Of a stretch of 64,000 nt of DNA, positions 8,077-17,383 are shown piece after piece. Each line of letters opens with the position of its first letter. Position 1 is the stretch's first letter. The notes beneath the pieces were generated by a model. That model saw nothing but the letters and a program-made list of their open reading frames with translations. It was not told the DNA's origin and ran no database searches. The translations under genes were made by a program, and so were the position numbers. The stretch is from Micrococcus terreus (GTDB lineage Bacteria > Actinomycetota > Actinomycetes > Actinomycetales > Micrococcaceae). The DNA lies in assembly GCF_900116905.1 (NCBI RefSeq), contig NZ_FPCG01000011.1, forward strand, positions 53,228-117,227, written 5' to 3'.

Positions 8077-9540
8077 TCACACCCCGGCGAAGAAGGACCG
8101 CACGGCGCCGGTGAGGTGCTCCAGATCCTCCACACCGCACATCTCGCGTGCCGAGTGCATGGAGAGCAGCCCGATGCCCACGTCCACGGTCCGGATGCCC
8201 AGCCGGGTGGCGGAGATCGGCCCGATCGTGGAGCCGCACGGCATGGCGTTGTTGGAGACGAACTCCTGGAACGGCACTCCGGCGTCCGCGCACCAGCGGG
8301 CGAAGGCGGCCATGCCCGGGGCGTCGGTGGAGTACCGCTGGTTGGCGTTGATCTTCAGCAGCGGTCCGGCGTTCACGCGCGGGTGGTTCACCGGGTCGTG
8401 CCGCTCGGCGTAGTTGGGGTGCACCAGGTGGCCGGCATCGGCCGAGAGCAGCCAGGACCCGTTGAAGGACCGGGCCACCCCCTGACCACTCACACCCAGG
8501 GCGTCCAGCACGCGCCGCAGCACGTCCTCCAGCACGGGCCCGGCTGCACCCGACCGGGAGGCCGAACCCAGCTCCTCATGGTCGAACGCGGCCAGCACCG
8601 GGATCACCGGGGCACCGGCAGCCTCACCGGCCACACCCTGCGCCACGCGCGGCCCCTCACCCTGACCGGCCTGCTCCATGGCCACCAGCCCGGCGTGCAC
8701 GGAGGAGAGGTTGTCCAGCCGTCCGGAGGCGAAGAACTCGCCGGAGGCCCCGAACAGTGCCGGGCGCTGGGAGTCGGCCATGACCACATCCACGCCGCGG
8801 ACCTGCTCGGCGTCCACGCCGGCCAGCCCCGCGAGGACCGCCAGGATGTCCCGCGGGCCGGCGCCCTCCGTCTCGACCCCGCCGACGCCGCCCTCGGTCA
8901 GCGCACCCCAGATCGGCAGCATGTGCTTCTGCCGGTCCAGGGTCAGTCCGGAGTTCACCTCACGGTCCAGGTGGATGGCCAGCTGCGGGATGCGCGCCAT
9001 GGGCCCGGTGGCCACCAGGTGCTCGGTCCCGTCCTGGGTGACCAGGCGTCCGGCGAAGCGCAGCTCGCGGTCCAGCCACGAGTTCAGCAGCGGCCCGCCG
9101 TAGATCTCCACGCCGGCCTGCAGCCAGCCGTCCCGCGCGGAGGTGGGGTGGGGCTTGAGCTTGAAGGTGGGCGAATCGGTATGGGCGCCCAGGATGCGGA
9201 ACACCGGGGCCGTTCCCGACGACGGCCCCTCACCTTCCGCCGCACCCTCCGGGATGCGCCAGGCCAGCACGGCGCCGTCCCGCACGATCACGTATCCACC
9301 CGGGGCAGACGGGAATTCCTCACGCTCGTCCAGGCGGGTGTAGCCCGCGGCCTCGAGCCGCCGAGCGGTCTCCGCGGCGGCGTGGTAGCTGGAGGGGCTG
9401 GCCATCACGAAGTCGGCCAGGTCCGCCAGATGGGGGCGGTCCTCGAGCGTGGCAGCAGAGCCCGAGCCAGAGCCCGAACCGGAAGAAGCCGTGGAGTGTG
9501 CGGTGGAGTCAGCGGCGCGATCGGCAGTGGTCATGGTCAC
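8077..9540 (-). CDS. apeB: M18 family aminopeptidase
   Basis: Cytosolic two-zinc aminopeptidase that removes N-terminal residues, often acidic ones, from peptides. Metal-ligand motifs of the M18 family are visible: GAHTDSP, FDHEELGS and SMHSAREMCG. The 487 residues include a low-complexity Ser/Gly start (about 5–30) before HLADLADFVMASPSSYHA. There is no strong ribosome site before the ATG, and a second ATG follows two codons later. The linker GEGPSSGTAP, between conserved blocks, encodes one copy of the repeated 13-mer at 9214–9226. No operon partner is apparent. Confidence 0.9.
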   Translation of the reverse strand: MTMTTADRAADSTAHSTASSGSGSGSGSAATLEDRPHLADLADFVMASPSSYHAAAETARRLEAAGYTRLDEREEFPSAPGGYVIVRDGAVLAWRIPEGAAEGEGPSSGTAPVFRILGAHTDSPTFKLKPHPTSARDGWLQAGVEIYGGPLLNSWLDRELRFAGRLVTQDGTEHLVATGPMARIPQLAIHLDREVNSGLTLDRQKHMLPIWGALTEGGVGGVETEGAGPRDILAVLAGLAGVDAEQVRGVDVVMADSQRPALFGASGEFFASGRLDNLSSVHAGLVAMEQAGQGEGPRVAQGVAGEAAGAPVIPVLAAFDHEELGSASRSGAAGPVLEDVLRRVLDALGVSGQGVARSFNGSWLLSADAGHLVHPNYAERHDPVNHPRVNAGPLLKINANQRYSTDAPGMAAFARWCADAGVPFQEFVSNNAMPCGSTIGPISATRLGIRTVDVGIGLLSMHSAREMCGVEDLEHLTGAVRSFFAGV

Positions 9541-9555
9541 TACCGTACGGCGGGC

Positions 9556-11205
9556 TCAGCTCCCAGACGAGTCGTAACGGCGCCCCGGTGCAGCTGGGGC
9601 CACCGGTTCCGGACGGTCAGCCGACCCAGCACCCACCGCCAGCCAGGGGGCTCGGTCTGCGGCGCCGTCGTAGTGTCCGCCCGTGGGGTCATCCAAGGCG
9701 ACCCGGTCCACCTCAGCCGGGTCCACGCCCACGCCCGCCAGCCGCCGGGCGGCCACCTCCCGCCGCTCCGGGGCCTCCAGTCCGCGCAGCCTCCAGACCT
9801 GCCCGCCGGGCAGGGAGGCGCGCACGGGGTCATGCGCGGGCTGCAGCATCTGCTCCACCACCCGGAACATCAGGTAGGCGGTGGCGAGCATGTGGGCCAG
9901 GACTGCGAGCACATAGACGGTGTCGTCCATGGAGTGCTGGGACATGGACCCGGAGGCGCCTTTGGCCAGGTACATCCAGATCGCCCAGAAGTGCAGGACC
10001 TCGAAGAACTGCCAGATCAGGAAGTCCCGCCAGCGGGGGACGGCAAGCGCGGCCAGCGGGATCAGCCAGACCACGAACTGCGGGGAGTAGACCTTGTTGG
10101 TGAGCACGAACGCGGCCACGATCAGGAACGTCAGCTGGGCCACCCGGGGCCGGTCCCGGCAGAGCACGCCCAGGACGAAGATGGCGCAGCAGCACAGGAA
10201 GAACGCGCCGTAGGCGAGCAGGGAGAGGCGTCCGTCCGGGATCTGGGGTCCGCCGATCTGGCCCATGGTCACGTTCCAGGCGTGCCAGACACTGGACAGT
10301 CCGGGACCCCGTTCGCCGGAGAAGGTGAAGAAGACCTTCCACGCCTCGACGTTGCCCACCATCAGGGGGATGTTGACTGCCAGCCATGCACCGGCCGTGC
10401 CCGCGAGCGCCCACAGGAACGGGGCGAAACGCAGGGTCCGCACCGCCAGGATCAGCAGCGCACCGAGGATCAGGAGCGGATAGAGCTTCATGGCCGCACC
10501 CAGGCCGAACAGGATGCCGGCCAGCAGGGGTCGGCGCCCGGCGAAGAGCCACATGCCCACTGCCAGCAGGGCCACGGCCCAGAGGTCCCAGTTGATGGAG
10601 CCGGCCAGGATGATGCCCGGGGCCACGGCCACCATGGCCGCGTCCCAAATCCTGCGCCCGGCGGTGCGAGCGGTGACCACCACGGTGATGATCCACAGCA
10701 CCGCGGTGAACAGGAAGTTCACGTCCCAGTAGGCCAGGGAGGGGTTGAGGTCGTGCCCGGGCAGGCTCTGGGCCACCACCGCGGCCAGCGAGGCGACCAC
10801 GGACATCAGCACCGGGTACTCGAAGCTGGCGCCCGCGGCGAACGGCGCGAAGGCGTTCTCGGCGAAGCCGCGTGCGGAGTAGAGGGCGGCCCAGTCCGAA
10901 TAGCAGCCGGCGTAGTAGACGTTCGGTGCCCCCCAGCCGCCCATTCGGCACGGGGACTTCAGCAGCACCGCGACCACGGCGGAGAGGGTGGTGAGCAGGA
11001 TCAGGATCCGCATCGGGGTCCAGAATCCCCCGCCGACCCGGCCCGGCACCGTGTGGCGGCCCATCGGCCCGCCCAGCCCCTCACTGAGGCGGCGCACCAG
11101 CCCGTCCGTGCGGGACGGGAGGGACACGGGAAGGGGGGCGCCGCCGTCGGGATGTCTCTCAGGGGTCCCCTCAGGGCGCACCGCGCTGGGTGACGGCTGG
11201 CTCAT
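9556..11205 (-). CDS. GT87-like polyprenol-phosphate-sugar-dependent glycosyltransferase
   Basis: An integral membrane protein of 549 residues with around ten or more hydrophobic helices, matching the GT-C / DUF2029 (GT87) group. Mycobacterial members (PimE and relatives) transfer mannose from polyprenol-phosphate-mannose to lipids or glycans on the outer face of the membrane. A lumenal loop with YYAGCYSDWAALYSARGF after the first helix, and a long cytosolic N-terminal tail, fit the family. Acceptor and sugar cannot be told from sequence. It is monocistronic and divergent from ino1, whose product feeds phosphatidylinositol, a possible functional link. Confidence 0.75.
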   Translation of the reverse strand: MSQPSPSAVRPEGTPERHPDGGAPLPVSLPSRTDGLVRRLSEGLGGPMGRHTVPGRVGGGFWTPMRILILLTTLSAVVAVLLKSPCRMGGWGAPNVYYAGCYSDWAALYSARGFAENAFAPFAAGASFEYPVLMSVVASLAAVVAQSLPGHDLNPSLAYWDVNFLFTAVLWIITVVVTARTAGRRIWDAAMVAVAPGIILAGSINWDLWAVALLAVGMWLFAGRRPLLAGILFGLGAAMKLYPLLILGALLILAVRTLRFAPFLWALAGTAGAWLAVNIPLMVGNVEAWKVFFTFSGERGPGLSSVWHAWNVTMGQIGGPQIPDGRLSLLAYGAFFLCCCAIFVLGVLCRDRPRVAQLTFLIVAAFVLTNKVYSPQFVVWLIPLAALAVPRWRDFLIWQFFEVLHFWAIWMYLAKGASGSMSQHSMDDTVYVLAVLAHMLATAYLMFRVVEQMLQPAHDPVRASLPGGQVWRLRGLEAPERREVAARRLAGVGVDPAEVDRVALDDPTGGHYDGAADRAPWLAVGAGSADRPEPVAPAAPGRRYDSSGS

Positions 11206-11498
11206 GGCTCCAGCCTAGGGGCTGGGACCCTGACCGGTCCCGACGACGGCCGGAGACGCCGGAGGTCGCGTCACCTCCTCAACGCGCGGGAATAGCAGGG
11301 CAGACCACCGGGTTGGACATCAGTACGGTCCTCATGCGTCATCCGGCGTAAAGTGGATCGGGTTGTGCCGAGTCCGGCGCAACGCCCTCTTCATGCCTCC
11401 GCCGTGTCGGCGGTGTTCGAGCGCGCCAGGGGGGCGTCTGCCGGCCAGCGCGACCGCGCGATGCGCAACTGCAGCTGATCATGAACCAAGGAGTATCG

Positions 11499-12581
11499 GT
11501 GTCCCAGAAGATTCGAGTGGCCATTGCGGGCGTAGGCAACTGCGCGACCTCCCTCATCCAGGGTGTGGAGTACTACCGCAACGCCTCCCCGGAGGACACC
11601 GTTCCGGGCCTGATGCACGTGCAGTTCGGCGACTACCACGTCTCCGACCTGGAGTTCGTGGCCGGGTTCGATGTGGACGCCAAGAAGGTCGGACTGGACC
11701 TGGCTGACGCGATCCTCGCCTCGGAGAACAACACCATCAAGATCGCCGACGTCCCGCAGACCGGTGTGAAGGTGCTGCGCGGCCCCACCCTGGACGGCCT
11801 GGGCAAGTACTACCGCGAGACCATCGAGGAGTCCGACGCCGAGCCCGTGGATGTGGTGCAGGCCCTGAAGGACGCCCAGGTGGACGTGCTGGTCTCCTAC
11901 CTGCCGGTCGGTTCGGAGGAGGCGGACAAGTTCTACGCACAGGCCGCCATCGACGCCAAGGTCGCCTTCGTCAACGCCCTGCCGGTATTCATCGCCGGGA
12001 CCAAGGAGTGGGCGGACAAGTTCACCGAGGCCGGCGTGCCGATCGTCGGGGATGACATCAAGTCCCAGATCGGCGCCACCATCACCCACCGCGTGATGGC
12101 CAAGCTGTTCGAGGACCGCGGCGTGACCCTGGACCGCACGTACCAGCTGAACGTCGGCGGCAACATGGACTTCAAGAACATGCTCGAGCGCGAGCGCCTG
12201 GAGTCCAAGAAGATCTCCAAGACCCAGGCCGTCACCTCCAACACCTCGGCCGAACTCGGTGAGAAGGACGTGCACATCGGGCCCTCGGACTACGTGGCCT
12301 GGCTGGACGACCGTAAGTGGGCCTTCGTGCGCCTGGAGGGCCGCAACTTCGGCGATGCCCCCGTCTCCCTGGAGTACAAGCTCGAGGTCTGGGACTCCCC
12401 GAACTCAGCCGGCGTGATCATCGACGCCGTGCGCGCCGCCAAGATCGCCCTGGACCGCGGCGTCGGCGGCCCGATCCTCTCGGCCTCCTCCTACTTCATG
12501 AAGTCCCCGCCGGTGCAGCACCACGACGACGACGCCCACGAGCTCGTCGAGGCCTTCATCCGCGGCGACATCGAGCGCTGA
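11499..12581 (+). CDS. ino1: Inositol-3-phosphate (myo-inositol-1-phosphate) synthase
   Basis: Converts glucose-6-phosphate to inositol phosphate with NAD, the first step to phosphatidylinositol, mycothiol and phosphatidylinositol mannosides in Actinobacteria. The 360-residue protein starts with the Rossmann motif [20 protein letters not shown] and has [15 protein letters not shown] and a [12 protein letters not shown] segment, both characteristic. I chose the GTG at 11499 because AAGGAG sits 4–5 bases upstream. The ATG at 11481 has no ribosome site. A strong terminator follows. Confidence 0.95.
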   Translation: MSQKIRVAIAGVGNCATSLIQGVEYYRNASPEDTVPGLMHVQFGDYHVSDLEFVAGFDVDAKKVGLDLADAILASENNTIKIADVPQTGVKVLRGPTLDGLGKYYRETIEESDAEPVDVVQALKDAQVDVLVSYLPVGSEEADKFYAQAAIDAKVAFVNALPVFIAGTKEWADKFTEAGVPIVGDDIKSQIGATITHRVMAKLFEDRGVTLDRTYQLNVGGNMDFKNMLERERLESKKISKTQAVTSNTSAELGEKDVHIGPSDYVAWLDDRKWAFVRLEGRNFGDAPVSLEYKLEVWDSPNSAGVIIDAVRAAKIALDRGVGGPILSASSYFMKSPPVQHHDDDAHELVEAFIRGDIER

Positions 12582-12618
12582 GGCTCCAGCTTCAGCGGCA
12601 GCAGGACCTAGTAGTTCC

Positions 12619-12666
12619 CGACGACGGCCGGTGACGATTCGCGTGAATCGTCACCGGCCGTCGTCG
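12619..12666 (+). terminator. ino1 terminator with a 22-bp perfect stem containing the 13-mer repeat
   Basis: Arms 12619–12640 and 12645–12666 pair perfectly around a 4-base loop and are followed by a short T run. The left arm includes most of the repeated word TCCCGACGACGGC (12616–12628), and the right arm its reverse complement. DNA uptake sequences in Neisseria and Pasteurellaceae are known to form terminators this way. Confidence 0.85.
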
Positions 12667-12684
12667 TTTGGTGTGCAGACGAGA

Positions 12685-12718
12685 GAAGACCCGGACCCCT
12701 GTGGGGCTCCGGGTCTTC
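12685..12718 (-). terminator. Terminator of the secreted-protein gene
   Basis: An 11-bp perfect stem (12685–12695 with 12708–12718), extended by four inner G:C pairs after a one-base bulge. It lies just past the stop of the minus-strand gene at 12734. Confidence 0.75.
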
Positions 12719-12733
12719 GTCATGCCGTGGGGC

Positions 12734-13435
12734 TCAGTGCCTCACACACATGGTGAGTCGGCCCAGGCCAGCGCCCTGAGGGCCGGACATCGAGGAGCTG
12801 CTGCCGTAGGTCACCGTCACGGAGCTGACCGGATGAGAGAACCGAGTCCGCAGATTGCCCCCCACCTGGTTCCGGCTGGTGTTGGTGAGGGACGTGGGGA
12901 AATACCACGGAGCGGCAAGGGTCCCGGAGCCAGCGACGTTGGCCAATGTTGATGTTCCGTTGTACGGGCTGGTCAGGGCGGCGTCACTGAAGAACTTGAT
13001 GGTGACCGTCGTGGCACCGGAGCCGGACTTCTGGTTCAGGATCAGGTCGTTGTACCCACCTGTGGTCGCGATGCCGTACTCACTCACGGTGATCCGTCCC
13101 CACGACTGACCCACCTCACCGAACGCACGCTTCCCGATTCTCAGCTGATAGTTCGCAGTGCTGTTGGAACTGGTGCTGTAGGCGCCGGCAGACTCCGTGT
13201 ACGTCACCTGCGCGTAGACCGTCTGGGTGCCGGTGATGGTGTAGACCGTGCCGTTGGTCAACTTGGTGGAGGTGGCGGTGCCCCAGTCCAGGTAGGCGGT
13301 GCGGCAGCTGTTCCGTGACGCGGCGAACGCCGGCGCGGCAGCGGCGGTCATGATGACGGGAACTGACCAGGCGGCACCTTTGACGATGGTGCGGCGGGAC
13401 GGGGACGACGACGTCGGGAAAGATCGGGAAGACAA
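12734..13435 (-). CDS. Predicted Tat-exported hypothetical protein
   Basis: I do not recognise the mature domain. The 233-residue protein is read from a TTG codon with AAGGA 7 bases upstream. No ATG or GTG fits better, and the long upstream open frame is unlike protein. The N-terminus has a twin-arginine-like signal (SRRTIVKGAAWSVPVIMTAAA, ending AFAAS). The mature part is rich in Ser, Thr, Gly and Asn, has two cysteines (near the start and the end), and looks like an all-beta surface domain. Similar signal peptides are common on actinobacterial surface proteins. It is flanked by terminators, so probably a single-gene unit. Confidence 0.65.
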   Translation of the reverse strand: MSSRSFPTSSSPSRRTIVKGAAWSVPVIMTAAAAPAFAASRNSCRTAYLDWGTATSTKLTNGTVYTITGTQTVYAQVTYTESAGAYSTSSNSTANYQLRIGKRAFGEVGQSWGRITVSEYGIATTGGYNDLILNQKSGSGATTVTIKFFSDAALTSPYNGTSTLANVAGSGTLAAPWYFPTSLTNTSRNQVGGNLRTRFSHPVSSVTVTYGSSSSMSGPQGAGLGRLTMCVRH

Positions 13436-13749
13436 GAGACGGTCCTTGCCGTATGGGGGTGCACACGATGGGATGTGGTGGCCGTGCGCGGGGGGAGGCA
13501 CACGTGTCCGGGCGAGACCTGCACAGAACCCCTCCGACAGAACCCGAACGGCACCATCCTGAAACGTAGGAAACCCGATCACACACGGTTCAGAGTGAGT
13601 CAATCGAGGTTGTAATAGTGCAATCCTCGAGCAATCGTGTCCAGACAGACCCGAATCGGCGTGTTGACGCTGATGTCGAGCCCCTCGACAGCCGAATGAG
13701 CATCGGCCCACGTCACACGGTGTTCATCGCATCGTGACCGTCCAGTCAC
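13436..13749. other. Gene-free stretch between fhs and the secreted-protein gene
   Basis: About 310 bp, noticeably more AT-rich than its surroundings around 13580–13700. It should hold the promoter of the secreted-protein gene: a minus-strand TTGACT occurs near 13600, but no convincing −10 partner was found. No hairpin or gene was seen. Confidence 0.4.
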
Positions 13750-15588
13750 TCAGAACAGCCCGGTGACCGTTCCGTCCACTCCGACGTCCATCTGATCGGC
13801 GGCCGGGCTGGCCGGTAGGCCGGGCATGGTCATCACGTTGCCGGTGAGCACCACCACGAACCCAGCGCCCGTCCGGGCGACCACTTCGCGCACGGTCACC
13901 GTGAACCCCTGAGGTGCGCCCAGCACCGACGGGTCGTCCGAGAAGGAGTACGGGGTCTTCGCCATGCAGACCGGCAATCGGTCCAGTCCGGCGGCCTCCA
14001 GTTCGGCCAGCTGTCGGCGAGCCAGCGGGGCGTACTCCACCCGAGCGCCCCGGTAGATCTGCTCCACGATCGTCTCAATCTTGTGCGCCACCGGCAGGTC
14101 AGCGGGGTACAGGGGCGCCCACCCGGGCACCTCGTGGGGATCCTCCGTGGTCAGCAGGGCGGCTGCATCAGCCATCCGGGCCTCAGCCTCCGCGCGCACC
14201 GCCTCGGCCTGCTCCACCACCTCGACCACCCGCCGGGCCAGCTCCACCGCACCCTTGCCGCCCTGCGCCCACACATCCGCCACAGCCACGGGAATCTCGT
14301 GATGCTCGCACCACCCGCGCAGCCACGCCAGCTCGGCATCCGTGTCCTGACCGAAGCGGTTCACCGCCACCACCACGGGCACCCCGAACCGGCGCATGTT
14401 CTCCACATGCCGCTGCAGGTTCACCACGCCCGCTTCGAGTGCCTGCAGGTGCCGTTCCGCGGCCCCAGCATCTCCGGCGGACACCGCGGCATCAGCCCCG
14501 GCCTGCACCTCAGCCAGCGTCATCCCGCCCTGCAGCTTCAGTGCCCGTACCGTCGCCACCACCACGGACACCGCGGGTTCGAACCCGCCGGCCGGGGCGG
14601 TGATGTCCATGAACTTCTCCCCGCCCAGGTCCGCCCCGAAGCCGGCCTCGGTCACCACCCAGTCCGCCAGGCGCTGTGCCGTGCGGGTGGCCATCACGGA
14701 GTTGCAGCCGTGGGCGATGTTGGCGAACGGCCCGCCGTGCACCAGCGCCGCCGATCCGCCCAGCGTCTGCACCAGGTTCGGGTTCAGCGCGTCCTTGAGC
14801 AGCACCGCCATGGCACCCTGCGCCCCGTTCGGCCCGATCATCCCCGCGGTCACCGGTTCACCACCGAACGTCTGTCCCACGGTGATCCGTCCCAGCCGTT
14901 CCTTCAGGTCGGTCAGGTCCCGCGCCAGGCAGAACACCGCCATGGTCTCGGTGGCCACGGTGATCTCGAAGCCGTTCTCCCGCGGCACGCCCTGGGCTTT
15001 GCCGCCGAGTCCGATCACCGTGTGCCGCAGCGAGCGGTCGTTGACATCCAGGGCCCGCTTGACGGTGATGGTGCGCGGATCGATCCCCAGCTCGTTGCCC
15101 TGATGGATGTGGTTGTCGATCAGCGCGCACAGCAGATTGTGCGCCGAGGTGATCGCATGGAAGTCCCCGGTGAAGTGCAGGTTGATCTGCTCCATGGGCG
15201 CCACCTGGGCATGCCCGCCGCCGGTCGCCCCACCCTTCTTGCCGAACACCGGGCCGAGCGAAGGCTCACGCAACGCCGCCATCGTGACCGACCCGGCCAC
15301 CTGCGCAGGTGCGTCCTCGCGCCCGGCCAGCACATTCATCCCGTCCACCAGGCCCACGGTGACGGTGGTCTTGCCCTCACCGGCCGGCGTCGGGCTGATC
15401 CCGGTGACCAGCACCACCCGGCCGTTCCGCCCCGCCTGCTGCGGCAGCGCGCGCACCTCCACCTTGGCCATGCTGCGTCCATACGGGATGAGCGCCTCGT
15501 CCGGGATTCCGGCATCCTTCCCGACGACGGCGATCGGCTTCAGCGTGGCGGCGGCGGAGATCTGGGCATCAGTGAGCGCAGGAGTCAT
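13750..15588 (-). CDS. fhs: Formate–tetrahydrofolate ligase
   Basis: Makes 10-formyltetrahydrofolate from formate, ATP and tetrahydrofolate in one-carbon metabolism. The roughly 612-residue protein has TGISPTPAGEGKTTVTVGL (ATP-binding loop near residue 65), GGGHAQVAPMEQINLHFTGDFHAI and the C-terminal TGNVMTMPGLP. It is longer than the roughly 556 residues common in this family. An insertion or divergent stretch falls around the ALEAGVVNLQRHVENM region. The start at 15588 (MTPALTDAQI) is preferred to 15612. The segment AVVGKDAG is encoded over a 13-mer copy at 15519–15531. Confidence 0.94.
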   Translation of the reverse strand: MTPALTDAQISAAATLKPIAVVGKDAGIPDEALIPYGRSMAKVEVRALPQQAGRNGRVVLVTGISPTPAGEGKTTVTVGLVDGMNVLAGREDAPAQVAGSVTMAALREPSLGPVFGKKGGATGGGHAQVAPMEQINLHFTGDFHAITSAHNLLCALIDNHIHQGNELGIDPRTITVKRALDVNDRSLRHTVIGLGGKAQGVPRENGFEITVATETMAVFCLARDLTDLKERLGRITVGQTFGGEPVTAGMIGPNGAQGAMAVLLKDALNPNLVQTLGGSAALVHGGPFANIAHGCNSVMATRTAQRLADWVVTEAGFGADLGGEKFMDITAPAGGFEPAVSVVVATVRALKLQGGMTLAEVQAGADAAVSAGDAGAAERHLQALEAGVVNLQRHVENMRRFGVPVVVAVNRFGQDTDAELAWLRGWCEHHEIPVAVADVWAQGGKGAVELARRVVEVVEQAEAVRAEAEARMADAAALLTTEDPHEVPGWAPLYPADLPVAHKIETIVEQIYRGARVEYAPLARRQLAELEAAGLDRLPVCMAKTPYSFSDDPSVLGAPQGFTVTVREVVARTGAGFVVVLTGNVMTMPGLPASPAADQMDVGVDGTVTGLF

Positions 15589-15622
15589 GCCCCGATCCTC
15601 CCACCTGACCACCCCTACGCAA

Positions 15623-15688
15623 CTGCAGGTCAGTTATCACCGGCATACCCCGATCCGACGGGTCGTGCCGGTGATAACTGACCTGCAG
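15623..15688. repeat. 23-bp palindromic repeat element between fhs and cca
   Basis: Arms 15623–15645 and 15666–15688 are perfect 23-bp inverted repeats around a 20-base loop. The left arm and loop resemble 63633–63673 at the other end of the window, so this is one member of a dispersed family. It lies upstream of fhs and just past the cca stop, so here it may also act as the cca terminator. Confidence 0.75.
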
Positions 15689-15712
15689 ATGAAGAGGGCT
15701 CGGGGTCAGGCC

Positions 15713-17284
15713 CTACTCGGCAGAGCTCTCGGGCTGCTCGGCCCACCAGCGCAGCAGCTCGGCGCGGGCCACGTCCTCCTCATGCGGGCCCTCGTCCAGC
15801 CGCCATTCCAGCAGGTGCTTGTACGCGCGGCCGACCACGGGACCCGGGCGGATGCCCAGGATCTCCATCACCTGAGTGCCGTCCAGGTCCGGACGGACCG
15901 CGTTGAGCTCCTCCTGCTCGGCGATCTCCACGATCCGCCGCTCCAGGTCGTCGTAGGCGTGGGCCAGCCGTTCGGCCTTGCGGCGGTTGCGGGTGGTCAC
16001 ATCCGATCGGGTCAGCGCGTGCAGCCGCGGCAGCAGGTCCCCGGCGTCGTTGACGTACCGGCGCACGGCCGAGTCCGTCCATCCGGCGTCCCCATACCCG
16101 TAGAACCGCATGTGCAGCTCCACCAGCCGGGCCACGGCCTTGATGGTGTCCTTGTCGAACCGCAGTGCACGCATCCGCTGCCGGGTCAGCTTGGCGCCCA
16201 CGGCGTCATGGTGGCGGAAGGAGACGGCGCCGCTGGGCTCGAAGCGGCGCGTGGCGGGCTTGCCCACATCGTGCATGAGCGCGGCGAAGCGCAGGATGAA
16301 GTCCGGACGGGGCACATAGGCGCCGGCCCGCGGCTGGGGTGCGGGGCCGTCGTCGGGCCCTGCCTCTGCCTCTGTTTCTGCCCGCTCGTATTCATGGCCC
16401 ATGGCCTGCTCCAGCACCATCAGGGAGTGCTCGTACACGTCCTTGTGGCGGTGGTGCTCGTCCGTCTCCAGCTTCAGGGCCGGCAGCTCGGGCAGCACGT
16501 GCTCGGCCAGGCCGGTGTCCACCAGCAGGGTCAGGCCGGCGCGGGGATCGGCGCCGTTGATCAGCTTGACCAGCTCGTCGCGCACCCGCTCGGCGGAGAT
16601 GATGGTGATGCGGTCGGACATGGCCGTCATGGCAGTGACCACTGACTCGTCCACACCCACGCCCAACTGGGAGGCGAACCGGGCGGCGCGCATCATGCGC
16701 AGGGGGTCGTCCGAGAAGGAGTCCTCCGGAGTGCCGGGGGTGCGCAGCCGCCCAGCGGCCAGGTCCTTCACCCCGCCGAACGGATCCACCAGCTCCATCC
16801 CGGGAAGCCGCAGGGCCATGGCGTTGACCGTGAAGTCCCGGCGCAGCAGATCGTCCTCGAGGGAGTCGCCGAACGCCACCTGCGGCTTGCGAGACTCCGG
16901 GTCATACTTCTCCGCACGGTAGGTGGTGACCTCCAGCTGCCAGCCGCCTTTCGAGAAGCCGATCGTCCCGAACTTCTTCCCGATGTCCCAGTGCGCCTCC
17001 GCCCACTTCTTGCCGATCCGCAGCGTGGTGTCCGGGTCGGCGTCCGTGGTGAAGTCCAGGTCCGGGGAGACCCGCCCCAGGAACAGGTCGCGCACCGGTC
17101 CGCCCACCAGGGAGAGCTCATGTCCGGCGGCGGCGAAGAGCTCGCCCAGCTCCAGGACCACGGCAGGCAGCCGCGCACCGGAGGGGAAGCCGGCGGGCAG
17201 GGCGACGGTGGACGCGGATCCGCCCCCGCCTGCAGAGGTCTGGGCGGCGCGGTCCGAGGGGTCAGACGGGGAGGGGTTGCTCAT
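15713..17284 (-). CDS. cca: CCA-adding tRNA nucleotidyltransferase
   Basis: Adds or repairs the 3' CCA of tRNAs. The 523-residue protein has the class II polymerase head (LVGGPVRDLFLG near residue 60, then DLDFTTDADP with the metal-binding Asp pair), the RRDFTVNAMALRL motif, a DPLRMMRAARFASQ neck, and an HD-domain part (FAALMHDVGKP, followed by an HHDAVGAK). An acidic/proline linker (about residues 300–320, AEAGPDDGPAPQP) interrupts the HD region and carries a 12-base copy of the repeated word at 16346–16357. Next to it, divergently, is the Nudix–murJ group, as in other Actinobacteria. Confidence 0.95.
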   Translation of the reverse strand: MSNPSPSDPSDRAAQTSAGGGGSASTVALPAGFPSGARLPAVVLELGELFAAAGHELSLVGGPVRDLFLGRVSPDLDFTTDADPDTTLRIGKKWAEAHWDIGKKFGTIGFSKGGWQLEVTTYRAEKYDPESRKPQVAFGDSLEDDLLRRDFTVNAMALRLPGMELVDPFGGVKDLAAGRLRTPGTPEDSFSDDPLRMMRAARFASQLGVGVDESVVTAMTAMSDRITIISAERVRDELVKLINGADPRAGLTLLVDTGLAEHVLPELPALKLETDEHHRHKDVYEHSLMVLEQAMGHEYERAETEAEAGPDDGPAPQPRAGAYVPRPDFILRFAALMHDVGKPATRRFEPSGAVSFRHHDAVGAKLTRQRMRALRFDKDTIKAVARLVELHMRFYGYGDAGWTDSAVRRYVNDAGDLLPRLHALTRSDVTTRNRRKAERLAHAYDDLERRIVEIAEQEELNAVRPDLDGTQVMEILGIRPGPVVGRAYKHLLEWRLDEGPHEEDVARAELLRWWAEQPESSAE

Positions 17285-17383
17285 GGTGTAACCAGAGTGC
17301 CAGATCCGGACCCCTCCGCGTGTGGCACGCGCGCCCCGGTCGCTCCCCAGGAACTCTGAAGGCAGACCGCTAGAGTGGAACGC

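Noticed and set aside
7963..11193. A 1,076-codon open frame on the plus strand
   Set aside because: It is antisense to the M18 aminopeptidase and GT87 genes, has no family-like segments, and is long only because of the high GC content (few stop codons).
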